Source: Nonlabens tegetincola (lineage in GTDB: Bacteria; Bacteroidota; Bacteroidia; Flavobacteriales; Flavobacteriaceae). From it: 64,000 nucleotides of DNA. A program made the position numbers and the translations under genes. The notes beneath the pieces were generated by a model. That model had not been told where the DNA came from, made no database searches, and saw nothing but the letters and a program-made list of their open reading frames with translations. Of the stretch, positions 55,566 to 63,942 are shown in pieces. Every line of letters begins with the position of its first letter. Position 1 is the first letter of the stretch. The stretch covers positions 62,001 to 126,000 of the forward strand of contig NZ_MQVV01000010.1 in NCBI RefSeq assembly GCF_002954355.1, in the 5' to 3' direction.

Positions 55566-56574
55566 CTCCGTTTTTTGAGATGCTGAATTTAAGAAAAATG
55601 AAGAGATTATTTTTTAAACTCAATAATATGAAAGAAATTAATCCGTACACTAGAACCAGTGCTGTTTGTGATAGCCACAATATCCAGCCCAATGAAGTTC
55701 CTACCGTTTCTGGTACATGAAACAATAATAACACCTGAGCAATCAAAAAAGGATAAGCTCCAAATCCTCCATTTGTAAACGCTACTGCAAAACTACCTGC
55801 TACAAAGGCTGCTAATATAGCAGCAACAGCAAATGTTCCCTCATATGAAATTGCAAATACACTCACGTAAAACATGGCTAGGTACATGAACCAGATAAAA
55901 AAAGTATGTATTAAATACAGCCACTTTTTTTTCATTGTCCAAATGGTTGAAAAGCCTTCTTTCATACCTTTTAAAAAGTCAAGTACTTTTCGGTACAATC
56001 CTAACCTTTTGATTAAAAATATTCCCAGTAGTATTACTGAGATTACTATTGCTAAGTATAACAGTAATTGTGATGAGTTCGCTTTCGCGAAAGCGGACTT
56101 AAAACCACCAATAAAGTATTCTAAAAAGACGTCTTGTGATAAAAATAAAGCGATGGCGGTTATTAATAGTAAGATACCAAAATCCAGCACACGTTCTGCA
56201 ACTATAGTACCTATTGCTTTATTAACAGGTATACCGTGGTTACGATTTACAACTATCGCTCTAGATAATTCACCACTACGAGGAATAAAAATATTCATAG
56301 CATACCCTATTCCAATTGCAGTAATATTTGTCAAAAATGTAGGTGGTTTTCCAAACTGGGATAGCATGTAATTCCATCTCCAAGCTCTAGACAAATGACT
56401 GAGTAAAGCTAGAATTAAACCAACTATAACATAGTAATAATTTGCACCTTTAATTTGTGCATATATTTGTTCTAACTGCTCGTTTGTGAACTGATTATAT
56501 GAATAATAAATGAGCCATGCACCTATAAATAAAGGCAAGCCTATTTTCAAAAATTTAATCAGATTGTTTTTCAA
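55486..56574 (-). CDS. Lysylphosphatidylglycerol synthase-type flippase membrane protein
   Basis: The 362-residue product has about eight to nine membrane helices and segments such as HLSRAWRWNYML, IGYAMNIFIPRSGELSRA, TNGGFGAYPF, typical of the YbhN/aglD group. These proteins are thought to move lipids or to work in cell-wall lipid handling. The palindrome at 56080-56095 is translated as SAFAKANSS in a loop. The last 26 residues (rich in Cys) are in an 80-base overlap with the esterase-like gene, so the usual stop may have been lost. panD is 3 bases upstream. Confidence 0.85.
   Translation of the reverse strand: MKNNLIKFLKIGLPLFIGAWLIYYSYNQFTNEQLEQIYAQIKGANYYYVIVGLILALLSHLSRAWRWNYMLSQFGKPPTFLTNITAIGIGYAMNIFIPRSGELSRAIVVNRNHGIPVNKAIGTIVAERVLDFGILLLITAIALFLSQDVFLEYFIGGFKSAFAKANSSQLLLYLAIVISVILLGIFLIKRLGLYRKVLDFLKGMKEGFSTIWTMKKKWLYLIHTFFIWFMYLAMFYVSVFAISYEGTFAVAAILAAFVAGSFAVAFTNGGFGAYPFLIAQVLLLFHVPETVGTSLGWILWLSQTALVLVYGLISFILLSLKNNLFIFLKFSISKNGDEKYCYCVCFSVLFNHVFTSIVQVIS
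56080..56095. repeat. Palindrome family copy 15
   Basis: A perfect CGCTTTCGCGAAAGCG inside the flippase-like gene, read on the minus strand as AFAKA. Confidence 0.95.
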
Positions 56575-56577
56575 AGA

Positions 56578-56928
56578 TTAGGTGAGCAAGTTGTTCTCCT
56601 CATTAGGAAATAAAAGAGATGGTTTAAAACTGCGAGCTTCTTCCATGGTCATTTGTGCGTAGGTAATTAAGATAAGAACATCACCTGGAGAGACTAATCT
56701 AGCAGCAGCACCATTAAGTGTGATTTCTCCACTTCCTCTAGGACCAGGTATTGCATATGTTTCTAGCCTATGCCCGTTGTTGTTATTTACTATTTGGACT
56801 TTTTCACCTTCTACAATATTTGCACCGTCCATTAAATCTTCATCAATGGTGATACTGCCTATGTAATTAAGATCTGCTCCTGTGACCTTAACACGGTGAA
56901 TTTTTGATTTGACAACTGTAATTAACAT
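56578..56928 (-). CDS. panD: Aspartate 1-decarboxylase
   Basis: PanD makes beta-alanine for pantothenate. It is made as a proenzyme that cuts itself between Gly24 and Ser25, seen here as [11 protein letters not shown]. The 116-residue length is normal. A TATCTTTG element lies so close to the ATG (4 bases apart) that the mRNA would have almost no leader. The flippase-like gene follows by 3 bases and panC lies upstream on the same strand. Confidence 0.97.
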   Translation of the reverse strand: MLITVVKSKIHRVKVTGADLNYIGSITIDEDLMDGANIVEGEKVQIVNNNNGHRLETYAIPGPRGSGEITLNGAAARLVSPGDVLILITYAQMTMEEARSFKPSLLFPNEENNLLT

Positions 56929-56932
56929 GGTG

Positions 56933-56940
56933 CAAAGATA
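56933..56940 (-). promoter_or_regulatory. Putative -7 promoter element immediately upstream of panD
   Basis: The minus strand reads TATCTTTG, 4 bases before the panD ATG. The expected transcription start would fall on or next to the ATG, suggesting a leaderless mRNA. Confidence 0.5.
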
Positions 56941-56994
56941 CGATTATGTAATAATTAGATTAACATATAGTCTAACAGACTTTTAAAAAATGAT

Positions 56995-57849
56995 TTACAA
57001 ATCTAATGCCAGATTATCTATAAGTCTTACACCTTCAACGTGCACTACTATAAACGCCCTTAAAGCAGTGTTTTTTGATTTACGAATTGCAGGTTTTAAA
57101 TCTCTTTCTCGATTTATAGTAAAATACTCTAATTCAAAATTCTCTAGATTCTCAAAAATATTATTCACCATGTTGATGGTGGATGAAATACTGTTATTTT
57201 TTAAATAATCATTTGCACGTTGCAAAGTTTGAAAAATCACTTGTGATTCATGTCTAGCATGTGAGCTTAACCTTTCATTACGACTACTCATTGCAAGACC
57301 ATTTGGCTCTCGTTTAATAGGACAGCCAACAACCTTTACATTGAGTTTCAATTTTTGCACCAATTTTTTCACAATTTGGAGCTGCTGGAAATCTTTTTCA
57401 CCAAAATAAGCTTTGTCTGGTGACACCACTTTAAATAAAAATTCTAGTATAGTTCCAACACCATCAAAATGACCTGGCCTATTTGCGCCTTCCATGACTT
57501 TCTCTAATCCATCGTATTGGTAAGATTTTGAATGTACATTTTCCCCATACACATCCTGCACACTAGGTGTGTAAACTAAAATAGCAGCATCATTAAACTC
57601 TTTCTTAATTAATGAGTAATCTTTTTCAATCGTCCTAGGGTATTTCTCTAAATCATCTTGATTATTAAATTGAGTAGGGTTTACAAATATGGAAACCACT
57701 AGGGCATCATTTTCATTAACTGCCTGTTGCATAAGAGATAAGTGTCCCTTGTGCAATGCTCCCATTGTTGGGACAAAACCAATGGTTTTATTCTCTAGCT
57801 GTATTGATTTGAGTTGCTTTTTAAGGCTGTTGTGAGTTTTAACAATCAT
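56995..57849 (-). CDS. panC: Pantothenate synthetase
   Basis: PanC joins pantoate and beta-alanine using ATP. I start at 57849 (MIVKTHNSLKKQL); a longer frame starts at 57861. The protein has VPTMGALHKGHLSLM with the HIGH-like site, FVNPTQFN, FGEKDFQQLQIVK and MSSRNERLS. It is followed by panD after 66 bases, giving the pantothenate pair. Confidence 0.96.
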   Translation of the reverse strand: MIVKTHNSLKKQLKSIQLENKTIGFVPTMGALHKGHLSLMQQAVNENDALVVSIFVNPTQFNNQDDLEKYPRTIEKDYSLIKKEFNDAAILVYTPSVQDVYGENVHSKSYQYDGLEKVMEGANRPGHFDGVGTILEFLFKVVSPDKAYFGEKDFQQLQIVKKLVQKLKLNVKVVGCPIKREPNGLAMSSRNERLSSHARHESQVIFQTLQRANDYLKNNSISSTINMVNNIFENLENFELEYFTINRERDLKPAIRKSKNTALRAFIVVHVEGVRLIDNLALDL

Positions 57850-57886
57850 AGTGCTTAACAATCATTAGCAGTTGTTATACAAGGGT

Positions 57887-57921
57887 TTTGACGCAAAAGT
57901 GGTTAAAAATGCTTATTTTTG
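57887..57921 (+). promoter_or_regulatory. Promoter of the GT5-like/DUF4270/glmS unit
   Basis: TTTG (57887-57890), 23 bases, then TATTTTTG (57914-57921). Both Bacteroidota elements are present, and the ATG at 57958 follows by 36 bases. Confidence 0.6.
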
Positions 57922-57957
57922 CATCTTGCTAAATGTAAGGCTACAATAATACAATAT

Positions 57958-58785
57958 ATGAAGGAAAAAAGAGTACTGTACGTATCTTCAGAAGTAATTC
58001 CCTACTTACCAGAAACCGAAGCATCTTCAATGTCTTATTTTTCACCTAAGATGGTTAATGATCGAGGTGGACAAATACGCATATTCATGCCGAGATTCGG
58101 TAATATCAATGAGCGTAGACATCAACTGCATGAAGTAATACGTTTAAGTGGAATGAATCTTATCATTAATGATCTAGACATGCCATTGATTATTAAGGTT
58201 GCTTCTATCCCAAAGGAACGTATGCAAGTTTATTTTATCGATAATGAAGAATACTTTAAACGTAAAGCAACTCTTACGGATGAAGACGGAAATCTGTTTC
58301 CTGATAACGATGAAAGAGCCATTTTCTTTGCCAAAGGGGTTATAGAAACTGTGAAGAAATTGAATTGGGCACCAGACATTATACACGTTCATGGTTGGAT
58401 GGCTGGAATGTTACCCTTATATCTAAAGAACTACTATGGGAACGACCCATTATTTGAAGATAGTAAAATTGTTACCTCGGTATACAATCAATCATTTGAT
58501 GGTTCGTTAGATAATGAAATGATAGATAAGTTAAGGTTTGATGCATTGGATGAAGAAGCACTAGAGTTTCTTGAAGAACCTACTTATGATAATATCATGA
58601 AAACATCGTTAAAATATAGTGATGCCATTATTAAAGGTAGTGAAGAACTAAGTCCAGAAATAGAATCTTTTGTGAATTCATTAGATAGACCAGTATTGGA
58701 GTATCATGCACCTGATTCATTTGCTGACGCTTATGAGAACTTCTATCTTAATGATGTTCTAACTGAAGAAAAAGAAGAAGCTTAA
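57958..58785 (+). CDS. GT5 (glycogen/starch synthase) N-terminal-domain protein
   Basis: The 275-residue protein is like the first half of a GT-B glycogen synthase: VLYVSSEVIPYLPET at the start (KxGG is replaced), then IIHVHGWMAGMLPLYLK. The second half, with the ADP-glucose binding site, is absent. This standalone form is common in Bacteroidota but its function is not clear. I start at 57958 (MKEKRVLYVSSE); a frame from 57919 has its start in the -7 element. It is followed directly by the DUF4270 gene. Confidence 0.85.
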   Translation: MKEKRVLYVSSEVIPYLPETEASSMSYFSPKMVNDRGGQIRIFMPRFGNINERRHQLHEVIRLSGMNLIINDLDMPLIIKVASIPKERMQVYFIDNEEYFKRKATLTDEDGNLFPDNDERAIFFAKGVIETVKKLNWAPDIIHVHGWMAGMLPLYLKNYYGNDPLFEDSKIVTSVYNQSFDGSLDNEMIDKLRFDALDEEALEFLEEPTYDNIMKTSLKYSDAIIKGSEELSPEIESFVNSLDRPVLEYHAPDSFADAYENFYLNDVLTEEKEEA

Positions 58786-58791
58786 TTGCAC

Positions 58792-60501
58792 ATGAAAAAA
58801 ATTGCTTTACGATTAACAACCCTTCTTGTCGGGATGTTGTGTATCCTATCTTGTGACCAAGATCCTACAACAATTGGTCAGGATCTTATTGGGGTGGATC
58901 CTAATGACATTATAAAAGAAACAGAATTTGAAGTAACTGCTTATTCACAACGACTAGACGCTGTTCAAACGGGTCGTCAAATTGTGAGCACAGCAGATAG
59001 ACCTCATGTCTTAGGTATTTATGACGATCCTATTTATGGTCGAACTGAATACAGTTTTGTAAGTCAATTATCGTTGCCTTTTGCAGGTCTTGATTTCGGA
59101 TCACATGATACCGATACTGATATGACAAATCCTGTTCCTGCACCTTTAATTGAAAGAGTAAGTATTGAAATACCATACTATTCAACGATTACAGGTATCG
59201 ATGGAGAGTCAAGAGAATTTGAATTAGACTCACTATTTAATGGTGACGTAACCTATAAAGTCGAAATTTTTAGAAACAACTACTTTATTAATTCACTGAA
59301 TCCAAACAACCTAGATGAAGACCAAGTTTATTTTAATGATGAAAAATCCTTGGTGGAAAATTCTCTAGATCCAACTCCTATATACTCAAATTCTTCCTTC
59401 AAACCTGATAATCTTGAGGTGGAAGTGCTAGATCGAGATTTTGAAGTTGAGCAAAGGAAAACCCCAAGATTTATTATATCTGAGCAGTCTGATATCTCTT
59501 GCATTGCCGGTTGTGAGGATCCTAACGTACAGGATCAATATGTGTTAAACTCTCCATATACCGAATTAATTCAATATTTTCAAGATACAATTCTGAATCA
59601 AGAAGGATCTTCGGTACTTGCTAGTGATTCAAATTTTCAAAATTATTTCAGAGGATTATATTTTAAGGTTACACCTTCTGGGGCTGGAGGTAATGCTATC
59701 TATGTCAACTTAGCAGATGCACATGTGAATCTGCAAGTTTTAGTTTCAAATAGGGACACTTCAGATTTAGACGGTGACGGTGACGTTAATGAAATAAACA
59801 CGATAAGCAGTGCATTTAGATTTGACTTCTCTCCTCGATCTGTACAGTTTATTGATCAAGAAATTCCGGTAAATATTGAAAATGAAATAACTTCAAATTC
59901 TAATAATAATGGCGCGGAACGACTTTTTCTAAAAGGAGGTCCAGGAAGCGCTGCTATAATAAAACTGTTTCCATCCGATTCTGAATTTGATGCTTTTTTA
60001 GAAAATAATTGGCTCATTAATGATGCTTATCTTGATTTTTATGTAGACCAGTCGCGTTTTACTGGTATAAATGGAGAAATAGAGCCTGAGCGTATTCTTG
60101 TATATAATGCAAGAAATGGAGAAATTCTAGCAGATTACAACTTCACTTCAAGTAATGTAAGTGCTCTAAATTCCAACACAGTTCATTTAGGGAGACTAGA
60201 AAGAGAAACAGAAGATGATTTATCGAGTAAAGGCGTTAAATATCGAATTAGGTTGACAAATCATCTTAATTCATTACTAAACTCAACCAATCCGATTAAT
60301 GATCCGATAGCCGTGGTAGTTTCTCAAAATGTAAATGTAATCACAGGACAAAGAATTAAAGATGCTACAGATTCTATTGAATTAGAAAATGTACCTTTGT
60401 CAACTGTAATCGCTCCTGAAGGTACTGTACTTCATGGTAATCTTTCTACAGATCCTGATAAGCGATTACAACTTAAAGTTTTTTATACAGAAACAAACTA
60501 A
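58792..60501 (+). CDS. DUF4270 lipoprotein
   Basis: I start at 58792 (MKKIALRLTT), which gives the lipobox LSC (C21). The 569-residue protein has the family's N-terminus DPTTIGQDLIG and repeated beta segments. DUF4270 proteins are found in Bacteroidota and have no proven role; a surface or envelope role is likely. The gene is 6 bases after the GT5-like gene and 6 bases before glmS, so the three are one transcript. Confidence 0.88.
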   Translation: MKKIALRLTTLLVGMLCILSCDQDPTTIGQDLIGVDPNDIIKETEFEVTAYSQRLDAVQTGRQIVSTADRPHVLGIYDDPIYGRTEYSFVSQLSLPFAGLDFGSHDTDTDMTNPVPAPLIERVSIEIPYYSTITGIDGESREFELDSLFNGDVTYKVEIFRNNYFINSLNPNNLDEDQVYFNDEKSLVENSLDPTPIYSNSSFKPDNLEVEVLDRDFEVEQRKTPRFIISEQSDISCIAGCEDPNVQDQYVLNSPYTELIQYFQDTILNQEGSSVLASDSNFQNYFRGLYFKVTPSGAGGNAIYVNLADAHVNLQVLVSNRDTSDLDGDGDVNEINTISSAFRFDFSPRSVQFIDQEIPVNIENEITSNSNNNGAERLFLKGGPGSAAIIKLFPSDSEFDAFLENNWLINDAYLDFYVDQSRFTGINGEIEPERILVYNARNGEILADYNFTSSNVSALNSNTVHLGRLERETEDDLSSKGVKYRIRLTNHLNSLLNSTNPINDPIAVVVSQNVNVITGQRIKDATDSIELENVPLSTVIAPEGTVLHGNLSTDPDKRLQLKVFYTETN

Positions 60502-60507
60502 CCTATT

Positions 60508-62355
60508 ATGTGTGGAATTGTAGGATACATAGGCCATAGAAAGGCTTATCCAATCGTTTTAAACGGTTTAAAACGACTTGAATATAGAGGATATGACAGT
60601 GCCGGAATCGCGATTTATGACGGTTCTGAATTAAGCTACTCAAAAACTAAAGGTAAAGTAGCAGACCTAGCTACAAAATTAGAATCAGAGATAAGCACCG
60701 AAGGTACTATAGCAATCGGTCATACTAGATGGGCAACACATGGTGTTCCTAATGATGTAAATTCTCACCCACATTTGTCAAACAGTGGCGACCTAGTTAT
60801 AATCCATAATGGAATTATTGAGAATTATGAGCCATTAAGACAGGAACTTACTAATAGAGGTTACACCTTCAAATCAGATACCGATACCGAAGTATTGGTA
60901 AACCTCATTGAAGATGTTAAAACTAAAGAGAAGGTTAAACTAGGGAAAGCCGTTCAAATAGCTTTAAATCAAACCATTGGCGCCTATGCAATTGCTGTGT
61001 TTGATAAAAACAAACCTAATGAAATTGTGGTTGCAAGATTGGGTTCTCCACTGGCGATTGGCGTAGGAGAAGATGAGTTTTTTATAGCAAGTGATGCAAG
61101 TCCTTTTTTAGAGTTTACAAAAAATGCTATTTATCTTGAGGATGGAGAAATGGCTGTGGTAAGAACGCATAAGCCTATGAAGGTACGTAAGATTAAAGAC
61201 GATAGTCTTGTACAACCTTACGTTCAAGAACTTCAAATGAATCTTGAGCAAATAGAAAAAGGAGGCTATGATCACTTTATGCTTAAGGAAATATATGAAC
61301 AGCCTGACGCCATTAAAGACACTTTTAGAGGTAGGATGCTAGTAGATCAAGGTCTAATCAAAATGGCCGGAATTGATGATCATATAGATAAATTCTTAAA
61401 CGCAAGAAGAATTTTAATCGTTGCCTGTGGAACGAGCTGGCATGCAGGATTGGTTGCTGAATATATTTTTGAAGAATTAGCAAGAGTACCTGTTGAGGTG
61501 GAATACGCTTCTGAATTTAGATATAGAAATCCTGTTATTTATGAGGACGACATTCTAATTGCGATATCACAATCAGGAGAAACCGCTGATACTATGGCAG
61601 CTATTAAGTTGGCTAAGGAAAATGGTGCATTTGTATTTGGAGTTTGTAATGTGGTTGGAAGTTCTATTTCTAGACTTTCTGATGCCGGTGCCTATACTCA
61701 TGCAGGACCTGAAATAGGTGTTGCTAGTACAAAGGCATTCACAACTCAAATAACTGTCCTTACTCTTATAGCATTACAACTAGCTAAAAAGAAAGGTAAA
61801 ATTTCTACAAGTGATTTCCATACTTATTTAGCCGAATTAGAGACTATACCTGCTAAAGTAGAAAAGGCATTGCAATCAAACGATCATATCCTACAAATAG
61901 CAAATATCTACAAGAACGCTCAAAACTGTTTGTATTTAGGAAGAGGTTTTAACTTCCCTGTAGCTCTAGAAGGAGCCTTAAAGCTTAAAGAGATTAGTTA
62001 CATTCATGCTGAAGGATATCCTGCGGCAGAGATGAAACATGGTCCTATTGCCTTAATCGATGAGCAAATGCCAGTGGTAGTTATTGCTACAAAAAAAGGA
62101 CATTATGAGAAGGTTGTAAGTAATATTCAGGAGATTAAATCCCGTAGCGGTAAAATTATTGGTATAGTGACCGAAGGTGATAAGGATGTAAAAAACATGG
62201 CCGATCATGTAATTGAAGTTCCTGAAACCATCGAGTTTATGACTCCTCTATTAACTACGATACCTCTACAGCTTTTATCTTATCACATCGCTGTTTTATT
62301 AGATAAAAACGTAGATCAACCTCGTAATCTTGCTAAGTCAGTGACTGTAGAATAA
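60508..62355 (+). CDS. glmS: Glucosamine-fructose-6-phosphate aminotransferase (isomerizing)
   Basis: GlmS makes glucosamine-6-phosphate from fructose-6-phosphate and glutamine for the cell wall. The 615-residue protein has the N-terminal nucleophile C2 (MCGIVGYIGHRK), HTRWATHG, two SIS domains with SQSGETADT and the end DQPRNLAKSVTVE. All usual segments are present. No glmS riboswitch is found in the 6-base gap to the upstream gene. Confidence 0.98.
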   Translation: MCGIVGYIGHRKAYPIVLNGLKRLEYRGYDSAGIAIYDGSELSYSKTKGKVADLATKLESEISTEGTIAIGHTRWATHGVPNDVNSHPHLSNSGDLVIIHNGIIENYEPLRQELTNRGYTFKSDTDTEVLVNLIEDVKTKEKVKLGKAVQIALNQTIGAYAIAVFDKNKPNEIVVARLGSPLAIGVGEDEFFIASDASPFLEFTKNAIYLEDGEMAVVRTHKPMKVRKIKDDSLVQPYVQELQMNLEQIEKGGYDHFMLKEIYEQPDAIKDTFRGRMLVDQGLIKMAGIDDHIDKFLNARRILIVACGTSWHAGLVAEYIFEELARVPVEVEYASEFRYRNPVIYEDDILIAISQSGETADTMAAIKLAKENGAFVFGVCNVVGSSISRLSDAGAYTHAGPEIGVASTKAFTTQITVLTLIALQLAKKKGKISTSDFHTYLAELETIPAKVEKALQSNDHILQIANIYKNAQNCLYLGRGFNFPVALEGALKLKEISYIHAEGYPAAEMKHGPIALIDEQMPVVVIATKKGHYEKVVSNIQEIKSRSGKIIGIVTEGDKDVKNMADHVIEVPETIEFMTPLLTTIPLQLLSYHIAVLLDKNVDQPRNLAKSVTVE

Positions 62356-62382
62356 TCTTAAGGTTCATTCACTTACAATATA

Positions 62383-62413
62383 AAAGGCCACTATTATTAT
62401 AATAGTGGCCTTT
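62383..62413. terminator. Bidirectional terminator after glmS
   Basis: A perfect 13-base stem, AAAGGCCACTATT/AATAGTGGCCTTT, with a 5-base loop. It lies between glmS and the converging LEA-2 lipoprotein gene. Confidence 0.9.
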
Positions 62414-62436
62414 GTACTTAAAAAGAGGTTACTACC

Positions 62437-62913
62437 TTAAAACTTGAATTTCACAGGGACTTCTAAGCTGTCAATAACCGGAACTGTAATAGAAAAAACA
62501 CCTTTTTCTATATCTACTGAGCCATCATACTTCACAGCTACCTTTTTATTGCCCAATACCTGAAGGGCGATATCAATCATTTGATTACCTCTTTTTCCGA
62601 TTAAATCTTTAGGCGATAACTGAGCCTTAATGGGGAATTCAAATTCTGAATTTCCTGGCATTATTGCATCTGATGTTTGATGAATAGTAGCAGACTTATA
62701 ATTATTAATGTATACATCAAAATCAGCTTGTTTTAATTGTAGACCAATATCGTTAGGGTTATACATTACACAAACTGCTTGTAGCTCAACTGAATCTCGT
62801 GTAATATTTAATAACTCTGCTTGCTCAATTCGCAAGAACACTACATCCTCATATGGATTGGAACAAGAAAAGGAAACCAATGCAACGACAAAAAGTATAA
62901 AAATCTTTTTCAT
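62437..62913 (-). CDS. LEA type 2 (WHy domain) lipoprotein
   Basis: The 158-residue protein has a lipobox FSC (C17). The following domain, with AVCVMYNPNDIGLQLKQADF and DVYINNYKS, matches the LEA-2/WHy beta-sandwich. These proteins are often linked to water stress, but the bacterial function is not clear. The ATG overlaps the stop of the ABC ATPase gene by one base, so the two are translated together. Confidence 0.88.
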   Translation of the reverse strand: MKKIFILFVVALVSFSCSNPYEDVVFLRIEQAELLNITRDSVELQAVCVMYNPNDIGLQLKQADFDVYINNYKSATIHQTSDAIMPGNSEFEFPIKAQLSPKDLIGKRGNQMIDIALQVLGNKKVAVKYDGSVDIEKGVFSITVPVIDSLEVPVKFKF

Positions 62914-63869
62914 TATTTAATTATTCTTATAGAAACAAAAATATCAATACTAATATCACTGTCATGATAAAAGTACACGTAAATATCTTTTAATAAAGCT
63001 TTTACTAGATAGGTGCTTCCCTCAAAAAAGGTTTGCACAACTTGTACTTTGACTCCTTCATTATCAACAATCTCAATGCCATGAGGATAGACTAGCAACT
63101 CTTTATTATTATTAAGATATCCTGGTGGTATCACATTCACCTCTTCAAATAAAGATGCTGTATAGAAGGTGCCGGGAAAATTATAAATATTATGAGTATC
63201 ACCTTGAATTTCTATATGACCATCTTTCATCACAACAGTACGGTTTGTAAACGATAGAACATCATTCTTATCATGAGTAGCAATCATACACGCTATCCGA
63301 TTGCTTTTTAAATAGGCAAATAACCTACGCCTTAATTCGTTTTTCCTAAAATTATCAATGTGTGAAAATGGCTCATCTAGCAATAAAAGCTGTGGCTCTT
63401 GCGCAAGTGCTTTAGCTAGGGCTACTCTTTGTTTTTGTCCACCAGAAAGGTTTTTAACAATTGTATTTTTAAATGACGTAAGATCAACTGTATCTAAAAG
63501 TTCATCAATACGGTTTACTCTGTCATCATTTTGAATTGATAAATGTTCACCTATATTTTCGGCAACGGTGGTAAATGGCATCAAATCAAATTCTTGTGGC
63601 ACGTATTTCATCATTGAATGCCCGGGAACCAAATGATAATCGGGACCTAGTAATTCTTCATCATACCAATAAACTTTACCGCTTTCTTGTTGTAATAATC
63701 CATATGTCAAATTCAACAACGTACTTTTGCCACATCCACTTTCACCAATAATTGCCGCAATCTCACCTGTTTTGATTGCCAGGTTAATATTTTTTAGATT
63801 GTACGATGATTCATGGTTTTGATTATCCGCTTTCGCGAAAGCGAAATTTATATCTACTAATCGTAACAT
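62913..63869 (-). CDS. ABC transporter ATP-binding protein
   Basis: The 318-residue ATPase has Walker A GESGCGKST (42-50), the signature LSGGQKQRVALAKALA, Walker B LLLLDEPFSH and a switch His in ATHDKND. The last 100 residues resemble a TOBE-like domain as in import ATPases (CysA/PotA). No permease is in the window. The N-terminal FAFAKAD is the palindrome at 63828-63843. The substrate is unknown. Confidence 0.9.
   Translation of the reverse strand: MLRLVDINFAFAKADNQNHESSYNLKNINLAIKTGEIAAIIGESGCGKSTLLNLTYGLLQQESGKVYWYDEELLGPDYHLVPGHSMMKYVPQEFDLMPFTTVAENIGEHLSIQNDDRVNRIDELLDTVDLTSFKNTIVKNLSGGQKQRVALAKALAQEPQLLLLDEPFSHIDNFRKNELRRRLFAYLKSNRIACMIATHDKNDVLSFTNRTVVMKDGHIEIQGDTHNIYNFPGTFYTASLFEEVNVIPPGYLNNNKELLVYPHGIEIVDNEGVKVQVVQTFFEGSTYLVKALLKDIYVYFYHDSDISIDIFVSIRIIK
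63828..63843. repeat. Palindrome family copy 16
   Basis: A perfect CGCTTTCGCGAAAGCG at the start of the ABC ATPase gene, read on the minus strand as AFAKA (residues 10-14). Confidence 0.95.
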
Positions 63870-63892
63870 AAATACAAAGATAAGAGACAGAA

Positions 63893-63916
63893 AACCCTAG
63901 CCATTTGACTAGGGTT
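63893..63916 (-). terminator. Probable terminator of the gene at the right edge
   Basis: AACCCTAG/CTAGGGTT with an 8-base loop; four T follow on the minus strand. It is 27 bases after the stop of the partial gene. Confidence 0.65.
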
Positions 63917-63942
63917 ATTTCTAATTTAATGCGTGTAATTGA

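Noticed and set aside
60502-60507. glmS ribozyme/riboswitch
   Set aside because: Only 6 bases separate the DUF4270 gene and glmS, so there is no space for it.
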